NCBI GenBank assembly: GCA_951230915.1
Contig: OX579638.1
Coordinates: 28,228,696 to 28,292,695, forward strand
Direction: 5' to 3'
DNA: 64,000 bases
DNA from: Antitrichia curtipendula
Lineage: Eukaryota > Streptophyta > Bryopsida > Hypnales > Leucodontaceae
A model generated the notes under the pieces. That model was not told where the DNA came from. It did no database searches and saw nothing but the letters and a program-made list of their open reading frames with translations. Positions 49,767-61,149 of this stretch are shown piece after piece; within the stretch, counting starts at the first letter, position 1; the number at the start of each line of letters is the position of its first letter. The position numbers were made by a program, and so were the translations under genes.

Positions 49767-52700
49767 TGATGAGGGGGTTTGGAGGGCACTACCTCATACG
49801 CGTTTTTAAAATTTTAAATCTAGCAATTTAGAAATTCCAACTTTTTAGAGAATCCTTTTTATTAAATGTGCAAGAGGTAGTGGCTTCCAAACCTCCTCTC
49901 CGCACCAAGAGGAGGTTTGGAACCCACTACCACTTGCACATTTAAAAAAAATGATACTCTAAAAACTTGAAATTTCTAAAATGCTTGATTTAAACTTAGA
50001 AAAATGTATATGAGGAAGTGCCCTCCAAACCCCCACTTGGCACCGAGAGGAGTTTTGAAAGCCACTACTTCTTGCACAATTTTTAAAAAGGATTCTCTAG
50101 AAAGTTGGAATTGCTAAAATGCTAGATTTAAACTTAAGAAAATGTGTATGAGGTAGTGGACTCCAAACCCCCTCTCGGCACCGAGAGGGGGTTTGGAAGC
50201 CACTACCTCTTGCACATTTTTCAAAAAGGATTCTCTAAAAAGTTTGAACTCCTAAAATGCAAGATCTAAAATTAAAAAACTATGCAAGAGGTGGTTTCCT
50301 CCAAACCCCCTCTCGGTACCGAGAGGAGGTTTGGAAGCAACCACCTCTTGCACAATTTTTAAAAAGGACTCTCTAGAAAGTTTGAATATCTAAAATGCTA
50401 GATTTAAATTTTAAAAAATGTGTATGAGGTAGTGGACTCCAAACCCCCTCTCGGCACCGAGAGGGGGTTTGGAAGCCACCACCTCTTGCACATTTAAAAA
50501 AAAGGATTCCCTAAAAACTAGGAGATTTTAAAATGCTAGATTTAAAACTAAAAACCTGTGCAAGAGGCGGTTTCCTCCAAACCGCCTCTCGGCACCGAGA
50601 GGGGTTTGGAAACCACTACCTCTTGCACATTTTTTAAAAAGGACTCTCTAGAAAGTTCGAATCTCTAAAATGCTAGATTTAAAATTAAAAAACTATGCAA
50701 GAGGGGGTTTCCTCGAAACCCCCTCTCACTACCGAGAGGGGGTTTGGAAGCCACTACCTCTTGCACAATTTTGAAAAAGGATTCTCTAAAAAGTTGGAAT
50801 TTCTAAAATGCTAGATTAGAAATTAAATAACTATGCAAGAGGTGGTACCCTCCAAACCCCCTCTCGGTACTGAGAGGGGGTTTGGAAGCCACCACGTCTT
50901 GCCTAATTTTTAAAAAGGACTCTCTAGAAAGTTCGAATTTCTAAGATGGTAGATTTAAAATTAAAAAACTATGCAAGAGGTGGTTTCCTCCAAACCCTTT
51001 CTCGGTACCGAGAAGGGGTTTGGAAGCCACTACCTCTTGCACAATTATTAAGAAGGATTCTCTAAAAAGGTGGAATTCCTAAATTGCTAGATTTGAACTT
51101 AAATAACTGTGTATGAGGTAGTGGACTCAAAACCCCCTCCTGGTACCGAGAGAGGGTTTGGAAACCACTACCTCATGCACAATTTTTAAAATAAACTCTC
51201 TAAAAATTTGGAATTTCTAAAATGGTAGATTAAAAATTAAATAACTATGCAAGAGGTGGTACCCTTGAAAGCCCCTCTCGGTACCGAGAGGGGGTCTAGA
51301 AGCCACTTCCTCTTGCACAATTTTTAATAAATATTCTCTAAAAAATTGGAACTCCAAAAATGCTAGATTTAAAACTAAAAAATTGTCCAAGAGGGGGTTT
51401 CCTCCAAATCCCCTCTCAGTACCGAGATGGGGTTTGGAAGCCACTACTTCTTGCACAATTTTTAAAAAGGATTCTCTAGAAATTTTGAATTTCTAAAATG
51501 CTAGATTTGAACTTAAAAAATTGTGTATGAGGTAGTGGACTCCAAACCCCTCTCGGTACCGAGAGGGGGTTTGGAAGCCACTACCTCTTGCACATTTTAG
51601 AAAAAGGATTCCCTAAAAACTTGGAGATTTTAAAATGCTAGATTTAAAATGAAAAATCTGTGCAAGAGGTGGTTTCCTCCGAACCCCCTCTCGGTACCGA
51701 GAAGGGGTTTGGAAACTACGACCACTTGCACAATTTATAAGAAGGATTCTCTAAAAAGTTGGAATTCAATAAATGCTAGATTTAAAATTAAAAAACTTTG
51801 CAAGAGGTGGTACCCATGAAATCCCCTCTCGGCTCCGAGAGGGGGTTTGGAAGCGAGTACCTCTTGCACAATTTAGAAAAAGGATTCTCTACAAAGCTGG
51901 AATTCTTTAAATGCTAGATTTAAACTTTTAAAGCTATGCAAAAGGAGGTTGCCTCCAAAACCCCTCTCGGTACCGAGAGGAGTTTTGGAAGCCACCACCT
52001 CTTGCACAATTTTGAAAAAGGATTCTCTAAAAAGTTGGAATTCCGAAAATGCTAGATTTAAACTTAAAAAACTAGGCAATAGGCGGTTTCCTCCAAACCC
52101 CCTCTCGGTACCGAGAAGGGGTTTGAAAGCCACTTCCTTTTGCACAATTTATAAAAAGGATTCTCTGCAAAGTTGGATTTCCTTAAATGCTAGATTTAAA
52201 ATTAAAAAATTATGCAAAAGGAGGTTACCTCCAAAACCCCTCTCGGTACCGAGAAGAGTTTTGGAAGCCACCACCTCTTGCACAATTTTGAAAAAGGATT
52301 CTCTAAAAAGTTGAAATTTCGAAAATGCTAGATTTAAACTTAAAAAACTAGGCAATAGGCGGTTTCTTCCAAACCCCCTCTCGATACCGAGAAGGGGTTT
52401 GAAAGCCACTTCCTCTTGCACAATTTTTAAAAAGAATTCTCTAAAAAGTAGGAACTCCTAAAATGCTATATTTAAACTTTAAAAACTAGACAATAGACGG
52501 TTTCCTCCAAACCCCCTCTCGGTACCGAGAGGGGGGTTCGAAGCCACTACCTCTTGCACAATTTTTAAAATGAACTCTCTAAAAAGTTGGAATTTCTAAA
52601 ATGGTAGATTAAAAATTAAATAACTATGCAAGAGGTGGTACCCTCGAAAGCCCCTCTCGGTACCGAGAGGGGGTCTAGAAGCCACTTCCTCTTGCACAAT

Positions 52701-55670
52701 TTTTAATAAATATTCTCTAAAAAGTTGGAACTCCAAAAATGCTAGATTTAAAACTAAAAAATTGTCCAAGAAGGGGTTTCCTCCAAACCCCCTCTCAGTA
52801 CCGAGATGGGGTTTGGAAGCCACTACCTCTTGCACAATTTTTAAAAAGGATCCTCTAGAAATTTTGAATTTCTAAAATGCTAGATTAAAAATTAAAAAAC
52901 TATGCAAGAGGCGGTTCCCTCCAAACCCCCTCTCGGTACTGAGAGGGGGTTTGGAAGCCACTACCTCTTGCACAGTTCTCAGAAAAGATTCTTTAAAAAG
53001 TTGGAATTTCTAAAATGGTAGATTAAAAATTAAATAACTATGCAAGAGGTGGTACCCTCGAAAGCCCCTCTCGGTACCGAGAAGGGGTCTGGAAGCCACT
53101 TCCTCTTGCACAATTTTTAATAAATATTCTCTAAAAAGTCGGAACTCCTAAAATGCTAGATTTAAACTTTAAAAAATGTGTATGAGGTAGTGGACTCCAA
53201 ACCCCCTCTCGGCACCGAGAGGGGGTTTGGAAGCCACCACCTCTTGCACATTTTAGAGAAAGGATTCTCTAAGACATGGAGATTTTAAAATGCTAGATTT
53301 AAAACTAAAAAAATGTCCAAGAGGTGGTTTCCTCCAAACCCCCTATCAGTACCGAGACGGGGTTTGGAAGCCACAACCTCTTGCACAATTTTTAAAAAGG
53401 ATTCTCTAAAAATTTTGAATTTCTAAAATGCTAGATTAAAAATTAAAAAACTATGCAAGAGGCGGTTTCCTCCAAACCCCCTCTCGCTACCGAGAAGGGA
53501 TTTGAAAGCCACGACCTCGTGCTCAATTTATAAAAAGGATTCTCTAAAAAGCTGGAATTCCAGAAATGCTAGATTTAAAATTAAAAAACTATGCAAGAGG
53601 TGGTCCCCATGTAACCCCCTCTCACTACCTAGAGGGCGTCTAAAAGCCACTTTTTTGCACAATTTTTAAAATGAATTCTCGAAAACGTTGGAACTCCTAA
53701 AATGCTAGATTTAAACTTTAAAAAATGTGTATGAGGTAGTGGCTTCCAAACCCCTTCTCGGTACTGAGAGGGGGTTTGGAGGAAACCACCTCTTGGACAA
53801 TTTATTAGGTTTAAATCTAGCATTTCAAAATCTCCAAGTTTTTAGAGAATCCTTTTTCTAAGTTGTGCAAGAGGTAGTGGCTTCCAAACCCCCTCTCGGT
53901 GCCGAGAGGGGGTTTCATGGGTACCACCTCTTGCATAGATTTTTAGTTTTAAACCTAGCATTGATTGAATTCCAATTTTCTAGAGAATCCTTTTATAAAT
54001 TGTGCAAGAGGTAGTGGTTTCCAAACCCCCTCTCGGTACCGAGAGGGTTTTTTATGGGTACCACCTCCTCCATAGTTTTTTAATTTTAAATCTAGCATTT
54101 ATGGAATTCCAACTTTTTAGAGAATCCTTTTTATAAACCTTGCAAGAGGTCGTGGCTTTCAAACCCCTTCTCGGTACCGAGAGGGGGTTTGGAGGAAACC
54201 ACCTCTTGCATTTTTTTTTAAGTTTAAATCTAGCATTTTAGGAATTCCAACTTTTTAGAGAATTCTTTTTAAAAATTGTGCAAGAGGTAGTGGCTTCCAA
54301 ACCCCTCTCGTTACCGAGAGGGGGTTTGGAGGGAACCGCCTCTTGCATAGTTTTTTAATTTTTAATCTAGCATTTTAGGAATTCCAACTTTTTAGAGAGT
54401 CCTTTTAATAAATTGTGCAAGTGGTCGTGGCTTCCAAACCCCTTCTCGGTACCGAGAGGGGGTTTGGAGGAAACCGCCTATTGTCTAGTTTTTAAAGTTT
54501 AAATCTAGCATTTTAGGAGTTCCAACTTTTTAGAGAATTCTTTTTAAAAATTGTACAAGAGGAAGTGGCTTCCAGACCCCCTCTCGGTACCAAGAGGGGG
54601 TTTCGAGGGTACCACCTCTTGCATAGTTTTTTAATTTTAAATCTAGCATTTAAGGAATTCCAACTTTTTAGAGAATCCTTTTTCAAAATTGTGCAAGAGG
54701 TAGTGGCTTCCAAACCCCCTCTCGGTAGTGAGAGGGGGTTTCGAGGAAACCCCCTCTTGCATAGTTTTTTAAGTTTAAATCTAGCATTTTAGGAATTCCA
54801 ACTTTTTAGAGAATCCTTTTTCTAAATTGTGCAAGAGTTGGTGGCTTCCAAACCTCTTCTCGGTACGGAGAGGGGATTTTGGAGGAAACCTCCTGTTGCA
54901 TAGTTTTTTAAGTTTAAATCTAGCATTTAAGGAATTCCAGCTTTGTAGAGAATCATTTTTCTAAATTGTGTCAGAGGTAGTGGCTTCCAAACTCCCTCTC
55001 GGTATCAAGAGGGGGTTGGGAAGCCACTACCTCATACACATTTTTTGAAGTTTAAATCTAGCATTTTAGAAATTCCAACTTTTTAGAGAATTCTTTTTAA
55101 AAATTGTGCAAGAGGAAGTGGCTTCCAGACCCCCTCTCGGTACCGAGAGGGGGTTTCAAAGGTACCACCTCTTGCATAGTTTTTTAATTTTAAATCTAGC
55201 ATTTAAGGAATTCCAACTTTGCAGAGAATCTTTTTTATAAATTGTGCAAGAGGTCGTGGCTTTCAAACCCCTTCTCGGTACCGAGAGGGAGTTTGGAGGA
55301 AACCACCTCTTGCACAATTTATAAAAAAGATTCTCTGCAAAGTTGGAATTCCTTAAATGCTAGATTTAAAATTAAAAAACTATGCAAGAGGTAGTGGTTT
55401 CCTCCAAACTCCCTCTCGGTACCGAGAGGGGGTTTGGAAGCCACTACCTCATACACATTTTTTAAAGTTTAAATCTAGCATTTTAGAAATTCCAACTTTT
55501 TAGAGAATTCTTTTTAAAAATTGTGCAAGAGGTAGTGGCTTCCAAACCCCCTCTTGCATAGTTTTTTAATTTTAAATCTAGCATTTCAGAAATTTGAACT
55601 TTTTAGTGAATCCTTTTTAGAAATTGTGCAACAGGTGGTGGCTTCCAGACCTGCTCTTGCAGATTTTTTT
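49767..55670. repeat. Hairpin satellite, about 40 units of about 138 bp
   Basis: Each unit has a roughly 60-bp palindrome. The arms read GAGGTAGTGGCTTCC, then AAACCCCCTCTCG, then the centre GGTACC (sometimes GGCACC), and back. A roughly 75-bp AT-rich spacer contains AAATGCTAGATTTAAA and GGATTCTCTAAAAAGTTGG. Centres fall about 138 bp apart (for example 50180, 50319, 50457). Spacer orientation is reversed in some blocks, switching at palindrome centres near 49910, 53762, 55281 and 55420. The last units (about 55540 and 55650) have lost most of the palindrome. Several ORFs across it on both strands (repeating ERGFGG) are by-products. Confidence 0.95.
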
Positions 55671-56189
55671 TTAAGTGGCTTCATTTTACTTCATTTGTTA
55701 AATTTTCGAATTTAACAAGTGAAGTAAAGGAAAGTCATAAGTTGTGGGTTCTAAAGCTAGTCACTAAGGTATTGATCTTTATATGTCATTTTCTTATGTT
55801 CTTGTTGATGATGATGAGAAGTTCAGCTCTTTATACTAGTGGGTTAGTTGTAGGAGAGACAATCTATGTGGGATATGTGGATTAGGAACAATAGGAGCTC
55901 AACCGCTCATAGTTAGGCAAATGCAAGAATTGTTTTAAAATTCAATTTTTAGCCTCATTTAGGCATAGTAGAATAACTTTTTTTCAGAAAATTTTGACAT
56001 AAAAAAAGTTGGGTAATCAAGCAAAGTTTTGGTTCCAAAAATTCCAAACTAATTCATACTTAACCCAAGAAATATAATTTCAGATGCCCTCACTGTCTTT
56101 CACACTTTTCTTCATCTATGCTTTAGCTCATTGGATTTATTTATTATTGTTGATGTCTTATGTCTTATGTCTTATGTGGATTTCCTCAG
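55671..56189. other. Spacer between hairpin array and copy 2
   Basis: No counterpart of the first copy's ParB exons was found here, so copy 2 is truncated at its 5' end. Confidence 0.45.
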
Positions 56190-59100
56190 CAAGAGATTTC
56201 AGAAGCTGCAGAGGTTGCAGCTCGGAAATACAAAGAGGACACTGATGATGTGATGGAGAAAGGTGTTCCGGTGGCTATGAGGAGCTCTATCAAGGACTCC
56301 ATGGAGAAGTGTTGCATGAAACTATCTAAGATAGTAGCGGTAGCCAACCCGGCTTTGGATCGGGATTGGCTTTTTGAGGTATATTTTAGTCGTTATAGAA
56401 TTCTCAATTACCCTGTATGTGGATGAAATGTTATAGTCTAATTGGAATATATCCCCTTTTGCAGATTGAGAGGCATTGGAACCTATTTGCAACACTAGAG
56501 TTAACTCTGGAGAAGTTGCAAATGATAGCCACTTCCGTCGCCAGTGCAGACAACAAGGTGAAGTGGCTTAGGTGGATGAATGCATCTCCTCAGACAAGAG
56601 AGGCTCGTCGTTTTCCAGCCCGTGTTGTGAATGAAGAGAAGTTGATACTGTTTTTGGCGAGGGCTTGTCGGTATGCTGGGGTAAGGATTTCAGCAATCTC
56701 ATTCACTTCAATTTGCTAAATTTTTGTCTTCTTCTATTTTGGTGGAAAGACATAGTACTTGTTTTTCTGATCTCTACTTTTTGGAATATTCCCTATTCAA
56801 TTGTAGGAGGCCGCTACGGAGATGTATGAGAATATTATCCGCTTATAATATTCCTATTAACATGTCCGTTCCTACTAAGCCGGAGACATTGACGGAATAT
56901 AACAAGGGTTGGAGAATGAAGATTTGGGACATTGCCTATAGTCACGGGGATGTTCAAGGGGGGGGGAGGCCTACAAGAAATCGGACGTCTTCAAGGATTA
57001 CAAAGGGTCCATGCTAGCGGTCAAGCACTTGATTTACAGGTATGGACTCTCCAGGTTGTAGCGATCACAATTTGATTGGTTTCAGTAATCTTTCATTTCT
57101 GCTAATGAGTTCTGATCCCATGACATTTACAAAAATTTATTTATGTGAATTTCGTCCATATACGCTCACTGTAGGTCATACTTGTATATTTTTGAAAATC
57201 TTGTTGCTACGACTATAAAATGTTGAAGACCCTAGTTTTATATTTCTCAAAATTTGAACTCTGCTTTTTGAGATTATTTGAACTTTTGTGCATGACAGGT
57301 ACCCTTCAAGGGATTCTCTCAGGACCGAGAGGACTCTTGAGGCCGCCCACCTCATGCTACATTGGTTGCCCATTGATGGATTCCAAACGTGACTGGTCCT
57401 ACATTTGTTACCTCAGCGCTTGTCATTGTTTGAAGTCTTTGTGGACATTAGAGGTCTAATTATGGACTCCTTCAGTGGTTGTGAAGTTTTTCTTGTCCTT
57501 CATTGATTCAATTTTCATTTTTCTTGAACTGATTCTTAATCATTTCTTGTGGCCAGGTACTTCAAGGCCGAGTTGTACGTAAAGAAAGCTATTGCCAAGG
57601 TGGATTTGCCACCTTTCCTCACGACTTGCTTGGACAAATCATCCCCGGATTGCATGTTCTCGACCTGGCAGCTGAGGAACTGGACGACTCCACATCTCCA
57701 AGCTTGTCCGTGGTACCTCGAGTGTAACATCGGTTCCATTGCACCAGAAGAGGAGGCTCTATTCAGGACACTGAAAGAGACAGCAGAGGTGGAGCTTGAG
57801 TTTGATGAGTTTTCTGGACTCGATCCGGAAGCCCGAGCCAAAGCCATCACGAGAAGGGATGCAACTAACAAGAAAAAGGTAAAGATTGGAGGAGGCAAAA
57901 AAGGACCGAAGTGGCCAAGATGAAGAAGCTGGCCTTGAAGGCTAAGAAGGAACAAGAGATGACCAAAAAGAAGGACACAAAGAGAAAGGCAGAAACGCCG
58001 ATGCATGAGCCGAAAAGAAGCGCTGCAGACATGAAGGACACATCATCCGGATTCTCACTCACACAGGAGCGTCTGGTGCATGGACTCACACCAATAGTGC
58101 AAAACTTGCCCCCTGTGCCTAATATTGATGAGTGCATCCTAAACTTGTCAGTGAATAATTTGCCCACTGATGCAAAGGCCTTCAACAATGTCCGATCCTT
58201 CTTGGACTTGGTAAGCTAACTTTCCATAACGATTATGTTTTTGGATTCATATTTCTGGTGAGAAGTTTTGTACATCAATATGGTGTTTCAAATATTTTAT
58301 TCCATGGACTCTTAGCCATGATTCTTCCTCTTCTCTTAATCTTTAGAAGTCCTTTCACATATTCCATAGACTAAAAATTAATTTTGATGTCCTCTACAGC
58401 ATTCTAGTGACAAGGATAGATACTTCGGCGATGTATTGAGCACACAACAGGCAGTGGACCTTATCATCGTGGATTTTCCCAAAGGTCTGCATGTGCCGAC
58501 GGTGTTGACTCCACCTAGCCCTATTCCAAAGTGGAATGCGTTCAACAAGAACTACTTGGTCCCTATCTTTGACTTCGCGGACGCGTACCTCCACGACCAG
58601 GGTGGTCTATTAGTGATGTATCCAGCACCTTCTGTCCGTCACAAAAGTCATCTTCTCGGTTGTTGTGAGGAGTACGGGTTCAGTGTTATCATCATGTGGT
58701 TAGGCATGAACCATCTACATCTGACATCACCGCCAATCCAACAAAAATGGTAAGTAGAATTATACTGATAAATGAATTTGAATTTTTTCCATTTCACTTG
58801 TACTAGATTCTGACTTTCGTTTTTTTGCAGACTATGCGGTTTTCCATCTCCCTTCTGGTAAGAGAGTCAGGACCTAAGACCAAAGCAGAGTTCCATTCCA
58901 GCTTGTTCCATCCCATCAACAGGGTGGGTGTCGATTTGGCCCGTGATGACATACTCCAGAACTTCTATAACAAAGAAGACATCACCATGAATGGAAACAT
59001 TCTGTGGCGAGGGCCCCGAGAAAAGGCCCGACAGTTCATGCAGATGCTTATGGAGGGGCTATCTCAACCAGGGATGTGGTCGTCGAATGCACAGCAGCAA

Positions 59101-59773
59101 CATGTACACTTTGTTCTACACTTCATTCATTCTCCGAAACTGACAGAAATTGAATTGTGTTCCTTAAAAGAATGTGTCTCATGTATGTTCTTGGTACTTC
59201 CAGGTTCAAGCATTCAAGCCTGCCGTGCCACGCGACATCATGTCTTATCATTGGAGGAAGACAAGGAGATCTTTGACGTCGTTATTTCTCCTGTGATGCG
59301 CAAGGGAGTGGTTTGACTGGTTTCTCGACCACCAGCAGTACGCTTTGCTCCAATCACTATAGATCTGGACGAGGAGGTGGTGGTGCCCGAGCGTGTGGTG
59401 AAGACCGCCCAATTCAGTAAGTAGATCTGTATTACTTCTATTCTATTTGGACCTTACGTATAGCTCCTTTATTCTGATCTATTTGTTTATTTATTGGTTT
59501 TTGTAGGCGTGCCCAAGAAGTGAAGAACTTCAGTCATGTTCCATTTTTTGGAAATCTGGTTTTTTCCCAAGTCCCCCTAAACCCTTTCAGTTTCAGCTGC
59601 CCGTATATGCTGAGGCGATTTCTAGGGACTTCTTTGCAGTTGACCCGAAGCCATCTTCTCGGGCTCGTTTAGTGGATCCTTGTGTTTTAGAGTTCATAGA
59701 AGATTGTGCTAATCAGTTAGATTCAGATACATCAACTAATGAGGATAGTACGACCTCAGACCAGTCTACTTGA
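56190..59773 (+). pseudogene. ParB/methyltransferase-like gene, copy 2, truncated and broken
   Basis: Eight exons correspond one to one with exons 6354-9636 of copy 1: 56190-56378, 56465-56680, 56807-57039, 57557-58210, 58400-58749, 58831-59103, 59204-59420 and 59507-59773. The ParB-like part is absent. The methyltransferase-like half keeps LIIVDFPKG (where copy 1 has IDCPE), ILWRGPREK, and VVVECTAAT (FxGxG-like). The frame is lost several times: near 56845, in a G9 run at 56961, in an A run near 57876, in an A run at 58743, in a G run near 59054, and in a T run near 59561. A TGA stop lies at 59314. Many of these fall in homopolymers, so some could be assembly errors. The C-terminal end (LPVYAEAIS) is recovered in a shifted frame. 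Introns keep the same positions, so this is a DNA-level duplicate, not a retrocopy. Confidence 0.75.
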
Positions 59774-60279
59774 TGTATTGTCAGATGTTTTCTCATTTCC
59801 TTTATTATGTACATGGTCTACTATTTTTGGCACTATCCTATTTGCATTTCCTAATTTGGACTCTTTTTATGCTTTCAAGCAGAGTCATTTAGCATTGTTG
59901 AACACTGTTTTTGTTCAATTGCTTACATATTCTACGGTCATAGGACACCCAGGGTCTTTGATTACAGGCCTCTATTAATTCTTGGCACCCTTCCCTTTAA
60001 TACCACCCCGTCTTGGTGTGGAATCAATATTTTTAAATTCAGTGTGCAAGCATAGTAACCTAAACCCAATCAGTTGAAAATTTCTATAATAAGAGGTATA
60101 ATAGTGTTTATTGTTTTGTGGCTGCTAAATTCCACCCTTTCAATCCTCCACGGTCATAGGACTCACTACTTTCATGGTCATAAGTCAGATACTACCGAAA
60201 TACCAAAGTTATCATATGTGCAATGAAATGCAAATTCTTTCATCTTCTTCCCAATTCATTTTTTCCTAGTTTTTTTTTT
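59774..60279. repeat. Downstream flank with GGTCATAGG words
   Basis: ACGGTCATAGGA occurs at about 59934 and 60148, as after copy 1 (9887). No gene. Confidence 0.45.
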
Positions 60280-60634
60280 CATCCATTTTTCCACCCATTT
60301 TTCATCCACTTTTTTCATCCACATTTTCCATCCATTTTTTCCATCCCCTTCTTCCATCCATTTTTTCCATCCCTTTCTTCCATCCCCTCTTTCCATCCAC
60401 TGTTTTCATCCATCATCCACTTCCATCCATTATATACCTTCATCCAATTTTTTCATCCAATTTTTTCATCCAATTTGAAACAAATTTGCATTCATTTTCA
60501 TATGATTTTTTTCCAATTTCATCCAAAATTTCATTAACTTTCATTCGACTTCTGAATATTCCATCCAAGATCTACGCTCCCCACTCACCATTCTACACTC
60601 ACCGCTCACATACTAGCACCGTTGGTCAACAATG
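60280..60634 (-). repeat. Right end and CATCC subterminal array
   Basis: About 20 irregular CATCCATTTTT or TTCATCCA words (60280-60567) are followed by CTCCCCACTCACC, then CACCGCTCACATACTAGCACC, then the direct repeat GTCAACAATG. It mirrors 44577-44970. Confidence 0.65.
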
Positions 60635-61149
60635 TAGTTGTTCACCATTCATACATTCTTATTCCAAAATATTTTAATAAATTATACATATTTCCATACT
60701 TCATGAAATCATAAACATTTTCTATTCAATACACTTAAAATCTTTCAATCATACCAAATTAGAATTAATTCAATATGAATGAAGTACATAAAAGAATGTG
60801 ACCACCTCTACTCTTGAACTCTAATGGTTCCTCCTCGAAGTAAAATAAGCGTCAACTCGTTGAAGCTATAACTAAATGCATGGATGAATTGGTCAACATG
60901 CATGTCCATCTTGCAGAAATATTGGTACAAGTAGTACAAGTGTTTTCAATTCACGTACACCTGACACCCTCCAATAGCGGAAACATACATTTGAATACAA
61001 AGTCCGGGCATGTGCACGAGTGAAACATACCCAATGTAATTCGGTACACATTTTTGTTAGTGTCTGTCCCGGTCTCCAGTGACACTATTGCACCTAGGTC
61101 TGGATAAAAGAAGTAAGGTTACTCCCACAATGTGTCCTTTAATGTTTCT
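60635..61149. other. Intergenic, no gene
   Basis: AT-rich; nothing recognised. Confidence 0.35.

Larger units (their letters stand above)
44577..60634 (+). mobile_element. Candidate large transposon, about 16 kb
   Basis: A perfect 10-bp direct repeat GTCAACAATG flanks it (44577-44586 and 60625-60634). Just inside, the left end reads AATGCTGTCATGTGAGCGG and the right end, inverted, GGTGCTAGTATGTGAGCGG. Next inward come matching subterminal arrays, GGATGAAAAA words on the left (44681-44970) and inverted CATCC/TTTTT words on the right (60280-60567). Contents: GC-rich tandem repeats, a decayed MULE-like transposase fragment, the hairpin satellite and the ParB/methyltransferase pseudogene. A 10-bp duplication would suit Mutator-like elements (usually 8-11 bp). 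It is possible that two separate end relics happen to frame this interval, so this is a proposal. Confidence 0.5.

Noticed and set aside
51217..54792. Families of 60-120 aa proteins with ERGFGG repeats on both strands
   Set aside because: They follow the hairpin satellite period, occur on both strands and lack independent coding signals.
49767..55670. CRISPR-like array
   Set aside because: Regular spacing, but the spacers are conserved copies, the repeat is a 60-bp palindrome, and the genome is eukaryotic.
60223..60677. 104-aa Phe/His/Pro-rich ORF (+)
   Set aside because: Translation of the CATCC/TTTT subterminal array.
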